Part shown: positions 1-4,893 of the stretch, one piece after another
How the letters are laid out: each line of letters starts with the position of its first letter
Position numbering within the stretch: the stretch's first letter is position 1
Assembly: GCA_001468855.1 (NCBI GenBank)
Contig: LDIV01000001.1
Span: forward strand, 386,394-391,605
DNA from: a candidate division TM6 bacterium UASB124
GTDB taxonomy: Bacteria; Dependentiae; Babeliae; Babeliales; RVW-14
Length of the DNA: 5,212 nt
Direction of reading: 5' to 3'
Notes under the pieces: model-generated
The model's database searches: none
Told to the model about the DNA's origin: nothing
The model's input: the letters and a program-made list of their open reading frames with translations, nothing else
Made by a program: the position numbers and the translations under genes

Positions 1-20
1 GCCTATGTTGCGTAAGTCCT
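1..20. mobile_element. Possible end of an insertion sequence or MITE (speculative)
   Basis: The plus strand reads TGCGTAAGTCCT at bases 9-20, or AGGACTTACGCA on the other strand. From memory this resembles terminal inverted repeats of some IS5-like elements and MITEs. It lies exactly where the permease reading frame that starts at base 104 runs into a stop codon, which is what an insertion would do. Only one end could be present, no transposase is visible, and neither the partner repeat nor a target-site duplication can be seen. Treat this as a suggestion only. Confidence 0.22.
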
Positions 21-104
21 GTTAACTAAGGTACTTTTAAAATTAATTAATTTTATATGAAGCAAATGCTTAAAAATTTCTTTGTGTGAAATTGTCAAAC
101 TCAT
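3..104 (-). pseudogene. Truncated 5' end of the ABC exporter's permease gene (33 codons)
   Basis: An ATG at 104-102 overlaps the TGA of the ATP-binding protein gene (ATGA). A strong AAAGGAGG lies 4 bases upstream, so this start is very likely translated. The frame encodes 33 residues (begins MSLTISHKEIFKHLLHIKL) and ends at TAG, bases 5-3. In ABC-2 exporter operons the gene in this position is normally a membrane permease of about 250 residues. The short basic and hydrophobic stretch would suit the cytoplasmic N-terminus of such a protein, but no complete membrane segment is present. I read it as a permease gene cut short by an insertion or frameshift close to the window edge. It could also be a genuine small protein. 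The identity as a permease rests on position, not on a recognised motif. Confidence 0.4.
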
Positions 105-856
105 AGTGCCTCCTTTGTTTCTTGCATCAGCGCAAGAAAAACGTCTTCTAAATTATTTTTCTTAAAATCTGTTAACAGATTTTCTGGTGTATCAATCAAT
201 TTAATTAATCCTTTATCTAACATACAAACACGATCCGATAGGTGCTCAGCCTCGTCCAAATAATGGGTTGTTAAAATGACGGTAACCCCGTCTTTTTTTA
301 GCTCCTTAATAAGAGCCCATAGTTGACGTCTAATATGTGGATCAAGACCAACGGTTGGTTCATCAAGCAAAACAAGTTTTGGATTGTGCATAATACTTCG
401 TGCTAGCATAAACCGTTGACGATAACCACCGGATAGAACCGATGCTTTTTGATCCAGATAATCTTTCAAGCCAAACTGTTGAACAAGCTTTTCTAGCCGC
501 TTATCAATTGATTCTTCAGACATACCGTACAAACGACCTGAAAACCGTAGATTTTCCCCTAATGTCAACGTTGCATCTAGGTTAGGCTTTTGTGGACAAA
601 AACCTAGTTGCATACGATAACGAACAAGATGTTTATAAATAGAGGTCCCTTCAAATAAAACATCTTCCTCTGTTGTCGGATGCAGCGTTGCTATGATAGA
701 AGACAAAGTTGATTTACCGGCACCATTAACACCAAGCAAGGTTATAATCTCACCTTTATAAACATCTAACGAGACACCTTTGAGTGCATAGGTAATACGT
801 TTTTTCTGGTTATATTGTTTTTTTACACTTTGTATCTTTAATAAAACTTCAGACAT
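101..856 (-). CDS. ABC-2 type exporter, ATP-binding protein
   Basis: This 251-residue protein is a complete ABC nucleotide-binding domain that would power a membrane permease at the cytoplasmic face. Visible motifs, in order: Walker A GVNGAGKST (42-50), the Q-loop glutamine at 89 (CPQKP), the signature LSGGYRQR (141-148), Walker B LVLLDEP (161-167) followed by the D-loop GLDP, and the H-loop histidine at 198 (TTHYLDEAEHLSDR). The signature has Tyr where Gln is common, which occurs in this family. The LEDVFLAL tail (236-243) is typical of the DrrA/CcmA-like branch that works with ABC-2 permeases in exporting drugs, lipids or polysaccharides. The substrate cannot be told. The start at 856 gives the usual N-terminus, but the Shine-Dalgarno is placed for a second ATG ten bases upstream (separate entry). 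Its partner permease, directly downstream and overlapping, appears truncated. A weak promoter may lie near 901-928 (TTTACA as the -35). Confidence 0.93.
   Translation of the reverse strand: MSEVLLKIQSVKKQYNQKKRITYALKGVSLDVYKGEIITLLGVNGAGKSTLSSIIATLHPTTEEDVLFEGTSIYKHLVRYRMQLGFCPQKPNLDATLTLGENLRFSGRLYGMSEESIDKRLEKLVQQFGLKDYLDQKASVLSGGYRQRFMLARSIMHNPKLVLLDEPTVGLDPHIRRQLWALIKELKKDGVTVILTTHYLDEAEHLSDRVCMLDKGLIKLIDTPENLLTDFKKNNLEDVFLALMQETKEAL
109..116 (-). promoter_or_regulatory. Strong Shine-Dalgarno inside the ABC ATPase gene for the downstream ORF
   Basis: The minus strand reads AAAGGAGG followed by CACT and then ATG at 104. This near-perfect anti-16S match sits in the last codons of the ATPase gene. 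It shows that the ATGA-overlapping downstream ORF was selected for efficient coupled translation, although that ORF is now only 33 codons long. Confidence 0.7.
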
Positions 857-877
857 ATTCAGACATATATAAATCCT
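849..877 (-). promoter_or_regulatory. Duplicated start region of the ABC ATPase gene with a 5-codon overlapping mini-ORF
   Basis: The minus strand has AAAGGA, a 7-base spacer, then two near-identical 10-base units, ATGTCTGAAT and ATGTCTGAAG. The first ATG (866-864) has ideal Shine-Dalgarno spacing but reads only M-S-E-Y-V and then TGA (851-849). The second ATG (856-854) opens the real 251-residue frame but lies 17 bases from the GGA. Translation of the mini-ORF would end 5 bases past the real start codon, a geometry that allows termination and re-initiation. It could equally be a recent slippage duplication that lowers expression. Confidence 0.55.
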
Positions 878-1040
878 TTGTTAAAATTTTTCTTCGTGCA
901 TATCTATGCCTGAAAACACTCATGTAAAACGTGATGGTAGCAATGCAAACAAGATAGACATGCTGAATACGCATGCTTTTCTACGTGCTACCAAATAAAT
1001 GAATATTGTAAGAAAAATAAAAAGAATATTGCAAAAGTAG

Positions 1041-1065
1041 GCGCAGAAAAGCTATTTAGCTGCGC
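1041..1065. other. GC-rich hairpin in AT-rich intergenic DNA
   Basis: GCGCAG (1041-1046) can pair with CTGCGC (1060-1065). An alternative fold pairs AGCT at 1050-1053 with AGCT at 1058-1061 across an ATTT loop, stacked on the outer GCGC pairs. TTGC (1029-1032) and GCAA (1066-1069) could extend the stem. No U-tract follows on either strand, so it does not look like a standard intrinsic terminator. It may be part of a leader or small RNA. Confidence 0.35.
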
Positions 1066-1100
1066 GCAACACAAACAATGCAGATTGAGAAAATGACTTT

Positions 1101-1134
1101 CATTGAGGTTCTCCTCCGCTTGGAGAGATTGATG
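1101..1134 (+). other. 13-bp imperfect hairpin with a competing upstream hairpin
   Basis: CATTGAGGTTCTCC (1101-1114) and GGAGAGATTGATG (1122-1134) can pair through about 12 pairs, some G-U, with one bulged G and one mismatch, around a 7-base loop. The left arm overlaps a second hairpin, AATGA-CTT-TCATT (1092-1104), so the two folds exclude each other. A T8 run starts about 13 bases after the stem, too far for a textbook terminator. It could be an attenuator-like leader for the nuclease gene, a small RNA 3' end, or chance. Confidence 0.3.
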
Positions 1135-1319
1135 AAATTTTCAACGCTTTTTTTTAAACTACTTTATTTTCGACATTTTGTCAAAATAACAACATTTAGT
1201 TACTGCTTTTTCTTTCTACTTGTAATGCGCGCATATTTGTGTTAAGCTTATTTATCACGAAAATATTGAATTTTACTGCTTAAATAACAATTAAATCATT
1301 AATAATATAAGGAATTATC

Positions 1320-2570
1320 ATGTTTAAAATACAAAAAATCATCTGTATTGTTCTATTGAAACTCTGTATTGGTAGTATTTATGGCGCAGATATGCCAACA
1401 ACACCTAGCTATTTCAAGGTTGGGCATGAAATCCCATCATCACCTCAATGCATTCAGGTTAATTTGGAAAACTTTTGTAAAGAGCTTATCGAATCATTGG
1501 TAAACAATAACGAAAATACTTTTAAAACTGGATTGCTAAGTTTGTATTCCAAAATTCCTTATGGACTCAAGCTCAAAGAAAGCGTTCATAATAAAAAATA
1601 TTTTAATCAGTTTTATCATGCTATGTTTTTCAATTTATTTCTTTGCGTAGCAAGCAACCGGATTGGAGAAGGTCTGATTCAACTACCTGTGTATGACCAA
1701 CAACTAGACATTACGGCATTAGCCATAGAAACGGATAAGAAAATTTACATTCTACAATTTAGAATATTAAATGATGAATCAGAAAACACAGCGCTGGCAA
1801 CGTATCAAGTCGATGGCAACAAAGATGTCACTATTATTGATATTGCTTTAGATGGAAGAGATACCTTACTTGTAGAACGTGATCGTAATGACGATAACAG
1901 ACCTCATAAAATTATAATTAATCCTATACAAGTTACCTATAATAAAGATAACTTTTTCAAAAAAATGATCTCTGTATGCTTTTTGCAAATTAATGAGCCA
2001 TTTGTTTTTGATAAATGTCTTACAACCATTTACAATACACTTCCTACTCATTTACATATATATAATCGAGAAATATTTTACCAATCAATTTTAGGCTGGA
2101 TTTTATTATTTATGGGAAGTGTAAAAAGTGTTGCAGAAGTTCAAACGGCACAAGGTCGTATCGATTTATTAATTGAGACACAAAATGATATTTTTGTTCT
2201 TGAATATAAGCTTAATGGAACATTAGATAAAGCACTCAAACAAATAGAGGATAAGGAATATGTAAATTTCGTTAAAAGCAAAGATAAAAATGTTTATAAA
2301 ATAGCAATTAATGTTAAAACTAATTCCCCCCAAGTAATAGTTGAAGCTTTTCGAAAAAAAGCTGAACATCTTTCACCGAGTCCTATAAAAGACAAACGAA
2401 AAAATAAAAGAACACAACCGGGGACACCTACTAAAGTGTTCTCAAATTCAAAATATTCAAGCTCAAGCTCATCAAGTTCCTCAAGTTCAAGCAATCAAGT
2501 TGATAAAACCGCAAAAGATACTCCCACGAAGAAACGGAAGACTAAAGAAGATCCTCAAGATACAAAATAA
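1320..2570 (+). CDS. Exported PD-(D/E)XK nuclease-like protein with duplicated fold and NLS-like tail
   Basis: This 416-residue protein is read from ATG 1320, with AAGGA 6 bases upstream. Residues 1-22 form a Sec signal peptide: K3/K6, a hydrophobic core, and likely cleavage in IYG-AD. Residues about 211-320 match the PDDEXK_9/DUF1703 nuclease family: FYQSILGW (253-260), E273, GRIDLLI with D282, FVLEYK with E295 and K297, then ALKQIEDKEY (305-314). Residues about 51-165 look like a second copy (FYHAMFF 99-105, LDI with D130, ILQFR), but E-x-K is replaced by Q146-F-R148, so this copy is probably inactive. The tail (351-416) has the basic clusters KDKRKNKR and KKRKTK, twelve serines (380-391) and three S/T-P-x-K sites. 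Family members are usually cytoplasmic, with an N-terminal AAA ATPase-like domain that is missing here. Expected substrate is nucleic acid. A host-directed effector is inferred, not shown; a periplasmic nuclease is the alternative. Confidence 0.85.
   Translation: MFKIQKIICIVLLKLCIGSIYGADMPTTPSYFKVGHEIPSSPQCIQVNLENFCKELIESLVNNNENTFKTGLLSLYSKIPYGLKLKESVHNKKYFNQFYHAMFFNLFLCVASNRIGEGLIQLPVYDQQLDITALAIETDKKIYILQFRILNDESENTALATYQVDGNKDVTIIDIALDGRDTLLVERDRNDDNRPHKIIINPIQVTYNKDNFFKKMISVCFLQINEPFVFDKCLTTIYNTLPTHLHIYNREIFYQSILGWILLFMGSVKSVAEVQTAQGRIDLLIETQNDIFVLEYKLNGTLDKALKQIEDKEYVNFVKSKDKNVYKIAINVKTNSPQVIVEAFRKKAEHLSPSPIKDKRKNKRTQPGTPTKVFSNSKYSSSSSSSSSSSSNQVDKTAKDTPTKKRKTKEDPQDTK
2457..2492 (+). repeat. 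Twelve-serine tract built from mixed codons
   Basis: Twelve consecutive Ser codons in the nuclease tail use TCA, AGC, AGT and TCC. At the DNA level this gives repeated TCAAG units, which continue to about base 2499. The tract forms a flexible linker between the two basic clusters of the protein. The mix of codons suggests an older, protein-level constraint rather than a fresh triplet expansion. Confidence 0.8.
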
Positions 2571-2590
2571 TCACTATCCCTTAATCACTA
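2568..2590. repeat. 9-bp direct repeat across the convergent gene ends
   Basis: TAATCACTA occurs at 2568-2576 and again at 2582-2590. The first copy contains the TAA of the nuclease gene and, on the minus strand, the TAG stop of rtcB followed at once by an in-frame TGA. The genes end 3 bases apart and no intrinsic terminator is visible between them, so their transcripts probably overlap. Confidence 0.6.
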
Positions 2591-4019
2591 CACAGGGTCT
2601 CAGCCGCGCTATCTTTCGTGCAATGCCTGCTTTATGAACCACATCAACAACATCATCAATATCTTTGTATGCCAGGGGAGCCTCTTCAGCTAGACCAGAA
2701 ACAGATCCTGCTTGTATATAAATACCTGACTGTAAAAGTTCATCACGCAACGCCCTACCATGAATAGATCGCTTTGCCGCAGCACGTGACATCCTACGTC
2801 CTGCGCCATGACAGGTAGAGCTCAATGAAATCATTTTACCTTCCTCTGTTCCAGCAAGAACATACGACGCTGTCCCCATACTACCAGGAATAAGAACGGG
2901 TTGCCCCGTTTGGCGATACTCTTCGGGGAGTTCCAAATTACCCGGCCCAAAAGCACGAGTTGCGCCCTTACGATGCATAATAACTTTTAATTTTTTTCCC
3001 TTAATCTCATGCGTCTCTATTTTGGCCATATTGTGAGCAACATCATAAACTAATGATAACGATCCTCCAGATGGCCCAAATTCCCGTTCCCATGCGTTTC
3101 TGATTTCCCAGGTAATATATTGGCGGTTTGCCCATGCAAAGTTTGCTGCAGCAGCCATGGCATTAAAATAATCCGTACCTTCCGGGCTTGAAAATGGTAC
3201 ACAGGCAAGTTCACGATCAGGTAATTGAATACCATATCGAGGCATAACACCCATCATAAGTCTAATATAATCAGTTGCTACTTGATGACCAAGCCCACGA
3301 GATCCACAGTGAATTAAAATAACAACTTGATTCTTCCATAGCCCAAATGTATTAGCCGTCGCTTGATCATAAATTTCTTCAACAACATCAACCTCGACAA
3401 AGTGATTGCCGGCACCAATTGTGCCAAGCTGATCACGTCCACGCTTTTTGGCATCTTGTGAAACTTTTTCAGGGTCAGCATTATCGAGTGTTCCATTTGA
3501 CTCAATATGACGAATATCATTTTCTGTAGCAAAACCATTTTTAAGCATCCACTGAACACCTTTTGCAAGGACCCTGTCCATCTCTTGATCTGAAAGTTTG
3601 AGGTCTCCACCCTCTCCAACACCGGAAGGAACCATATGATAAATTTCTCGAGCAAGACTTGCCAGGTGATCTTTAATTTCAGAAATAGAAAGTTGAGACC
3701 GAACAAGTCTGACACCACAATTAATATCATAACCAATACCACCGGGAGATATAACACCATCCGGATATAACGTTGCAGCAACGCCGCCTATAGGAAAACC
3801 ATAGCCTTCATGCGCATCAGGCATGGCCAAAGCTGCACCTTGAATCCCCCGTAACGTTGCAACATTGACAAGTTGTTCTAATGATCGATCATTAAAAACT
3901 TCATCAAGCATTTTTTCGGTTGCAAAAACACGAGCAGGAACAATCATATCTGGACGATAACTTTTTGGTATTTCCCAGATAACATCGGAAATTTTAATAA
4001 GTATGTCTTTTGAAATCAT
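2574..4019 (-). CDS. rtcB: RNA-splicing ligase RtcB
   Basis: RtcB is a GTP- and Mn2+-dependent cytoplasmic ligase that joins RNA 2',3'-cyclic phosphate or 3'-phosphate ends to 5'-OH ends, for tRNA splicing or RNA repair. From the ATG at 4019 it is 481 residues, the length of the studied archaeal enzyme, and is complete. Visible: PDAHEGYGFPIGGVAA (67-82), GYDINCGVR with metal ligands D98 and C101 (96-104), GAGNHFVEV with H206, LIHCGSRG with H237, DVAHN with H329, and CHGAGRR with H404, the expected guanylylated histidine. All expected metal ligands and the nucleophile are present. A TTG at 4034 would add five residues and overlap the archease gene; the ATG 4 bases after the archease stop fits family length better. 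No Shine-Dalgarno precedes it, so translation is probably coupled to archease. It ends with tandem stops TAG-TGA. Confidence 0.97.
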   Translation of the reverse strand: MISKDILIKISDVIWEIPKSYRPDMIVPARVFATEKMLDEVFNDRSLEQLVNVATLRGIQGAALAMPDAHEGYGFPIGGVAATLYPDGVISPGGIGYDINCGVRLVRSQLSISEIKDHLASLAREIYHMVPSGVGEGGDLKLSDQEMDRVLAKGVQWMLKNGFATENDIRHIESNGTLDNADPEKVSQDAKKRGRDQLGTIGAGNHFVEVDVVEEIYDQATANTFGLWKNQVVILIHCGSRGLGHQVATDYIRLMMGVMPRYGIQLPDRELACVPFSSPEGTDYFNAMAAAANFAWANRQYITWEIRNAWEREFGPSGGSLSLVYDVAHNMAKIETHEIKGKKLKVIMHRKGATRAFGPGNLELPEEYRQTGQPVLIPGSMGTASYVLAGTEEGKMISLSSTCHGAGRRMSRAAAKRSIHGRALRDELLQSGIYIQAGSVSGLAEEAPLAYKDIDDVVDVVHKAGIARKIARLRPCVVIKG

Positions 4020-4023
4020 AATT

Positions 4024-4437
4024 TTATATATCAAATACTATTGTGGTTTGATAATTACCTTTTTCATTTTTCTTTACATCAGCTTCATGGTAGGTAACCG
4101 CCTTAATATCCTCCTGAAATAAATTTGTTTTTTTCCCATGAATGCAAGCATGAAGCGAAATCGACGTAATATTTATAAAATCGGCAGAACAATACAATGT
4201 TTTATTAAGATGTGTTTGCGTCAAAACTTCAGATAAAAAATCAATAAGAAGTGCTGTGGTATCAGATGACGTTATAGTTAACTCATGGTGTTGATCATAT
4301 GGAGGGGGGAAACATGGCTTTGCTGTTATTATAAATGCCATTCCCTCAAGAGCAGCATTAAAGAGCTCTTCCAATGTAGCACCTTCAACAAAAAGCCGTA
4401 TATCCGCAGTATGAGCAATAATTTTAAAATGTTTCAT
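4024..4437 (-). CDS. Archease, RtcB-activating protein
   Basis: This 137-residue protein is first in the operon, 4 bases before rtcB. Archease speeds guanylylation of the RtcB histidine and lets the ligase turn over many times. Family signatures are all present: the N-terminal IAHTADIRLFVEG (7-19, with conserved D12), TLEELFNAALEGM (21-33), LLIDFLSEVL (63-72), DIKAVTYHEADV (110-121) and the C-terminal VFDI with D136. The N- and C-terminal acidic residues are the expected metal site. The length is normal for the family. I chose the ATG at 4437 because the HTAD motif then falls at its usual distance from the start; a TTG at 4455 would add six residues. Only a weak GGA lies upstream. A likely promoter lies at 4499-4526. 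Confidence 0.94.
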   Translation of the reverse strand: MKHFKIIAHTADIRLFVEGATLEELFNAALEGMAFIITAKPCFPPPYDQHHELTITSSDTTALLIDFLSEVLTQTHLNKTLYCSADFINITSISLHACIHGKKTNLFQEDIKAVTYHEADVKKNEKGNYQTTIVFDI

Positions 4438-4498
4438 TGTACTAATCCAAATCAATAAACAAATGAAAAAATTGACTCGTGGATTGCCTTTTGTTTAA

Positions 4499-4526
4499 AA
4501 TTTAAATTAGATTGAATCTTTGTCAA
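4499..4526 (-). promoter_or_regulatory. Likely promoter of the archease-rtcB operon
   Basis: The minus strand has a perfect TTGACA (4526-4521), a 16-base spacer, and TAAATT (4504-4499, four of six matches to TATAAT). Transcription would start near 4492, giving a leader of about 55 bases before the archease ATG. This element lies within the divergent promoter of the plus-strand gene at 4572. Confidence 0.5.
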
Positions 4527-4538
4527 ATGTTTTATAAT
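4512..4538 (+). promoter_or_regulatory. Likely promoter of the small exported protein genes
   Basis: A perfect TATAAT lies at 4533-4538. The best -35 candidate is TTGAAT (4512-4517), at a short 15-base spacing. The predicted start near 4545 leaves about 27 bases before the ATG at 4572. Its spacer contains the -35 box of the opposite promoter. Confidence 0.5.
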
Positions 4539-4560
4539 CAATGCTATGGCAACGTATTAA

Positions 4561-4566
4561 AAGGAG
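4561..4566 (+). promoter_or_regulatory. Ribosome binding site fixing the start at 4572
   Basis: AAGGAG lies 5 bases before ATG 4572. It decides against a longer frame opening with TTG at 4512, which would lie inside the promoter and would bury the signal peptide 20 residues in. Confidence 0.8.
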
Positions 4567-4571
4567 AGCTT

Positions 4572-4838
4572 ATGATAAAATTTAGTAAGACAATAATTTT
4601 ACTTTCAATTGTTTTTTTAGGTTCCACCTATAGCCAATCAAACAACAAGGACGTAACCAATCTTGATAATGAGATCGGTAAAAACAAAGTAACTAAAATA
4701 AAAAAGACGCTCAAAGGGCCACTATTAACGCTGCTAGCCTCAAGCGAATACATCACACATGATGAACTCGACAGTCGTATTGAAAAAGCAAGCCACGCAC
4801 TAGAACAAATTAAATCCGAACTTAAAGAAGAAGATTAA
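4572..4838 (+). CDS. Small exported helical protein, first of two paralogues
   Basis: This 88-residue protein has no function I recognise. Residues 1 to about 21 form a signal peptide (MIKFSKT, a core of I/L/V, then STYS-QS), so it is probably exported to the periplasm or beyond. The mature part is short, charged and probably mostly helical: a K-rich segment (EIGKNKVTKIKKTLKGP), a conserved LLASSE block, and a heptad-like amphipathic helix (DELDSRIEKASHALEQIKSE). There is no cysteine or lipobox. Its mature region is about 63% identical (34 of 54 residues by eye, no gaps) to the next gene, 55 bases downstream, so the pair arose by tandem duplication and is probably one operon. It ends just after LKEE, where the paralogue carries on into a Pro/Ala-rich tail. 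It could act as a periplasmic or surface small protein, possibly self-associating through the helix. Confidence 0.82.
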   Translation: MIKFSKTIILLSIVFLGSTYSQSNNKDVTNLDNEIGKNKVTKIKKTLKGPLLTLLASSEYITHDELDSRIEKASHALEQIKSELKEED

Positions 4839-4846
4839 TGGTAGAC

Positions 4847-4872
4847 TACGTTTAATGTTTATCCACAACGTA
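4847..4872 (+). other. Inverted repeat enclosing a DnaA-box sequence between the paralogues
   Basis: TACGTT (4847-4852) and AACGTA (4867-4872) form a 6-base inverted repeat around a 14-base loop. The loop and its edge hold TTATCCACA (4859-4867), an exact match to the strong E. coli DnaA-box consensus. No further exact box and no AT-rich unwinding array or dnaA gene is visible here, so this is not presented as an origin. The repeat is too far from a U-tract to be an intrinsic terminator. Confidence 0.3.
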
Positions 4873-4893
4873 TCTAAAATAAGGAGATTGTTA

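Larger units (their letters stand above)
867..1319. other. Non-coding region between divergent genes, with several hairpins
   Basis: No convincing gene lies in these 453 bases. They separate the leftward ABC gene from the rightward nuclease gene and must hold both promoters. Inverted repeats seen are GCATATCTATGC (898-909), GGTAGCA at 936-942 with TGCTACC at 986-992, GCGCAG at 1041-1046 with CTGCGC at 1060-1065, and a larger hairpin at 1101-1134. A T8 run follows near 1148-1155, and bases 1140-1319 are very AT-rich. No tRNA, rRNA, tmRNA, RNase P or SRP RNA was recognised. A clear Shine-Dalgarno (AAGGA, 1309-1313) lies 6 bases before the nuclease ATG. I could not fix a convincing -35/-10 pair for that gene. 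Confidence 0.6.

Noticed and set aside
906..998. A 30-codon plus-strand ORF starting MPENTHVKRD
   Set aside because: It has no Shine-Dalgarno, no recognisable motif and overlaps several inverted repeats; an ORF this short is expected by chance.
1866..2051. Minus-strand ORF of 61 codons inside the nuclease gene
   Set aside because: It lies wholly antisense to a well-supported gene, with no motif or ribosome binding site of note.
2294..2494. Minus-strand ORF rich in Leu/Glu opposite the serine tract
   Set aside because: Its Leu-Glu repeats are simply the antisense reading of the serine codons.
3050..3781. Two other-frame ORFs within rtcB (3050-3250 and 3314-3781, minus)
   Set aside because: They are out-of-frame readings of the conserved rtcB gene and carry no family signature.
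4020..4034. TTG start for rtcB five codons upstream
   Set aside because: It would overlap the archease stop; the ATG at 4019 gives the usual family length and puts H404 at its known position.
4438..4455. TTG start for archease six codons upstream
   Set aside because: The ATG at 4437 places the HTAD motif at the typical distance from the N-terminus.
4512..4571. N-terminal extension of the first small exported protein from TTG 4512
   Set aside because: It would run through the TATAAT promoter and displace the signal peptide; AAGGAG sits directly before ATG 4572.
4838..4855. Tiny ORF MVDYV overlapping the stop of the first small protein
   Set aside because: Five codons without conservation evidence; most likely chance.
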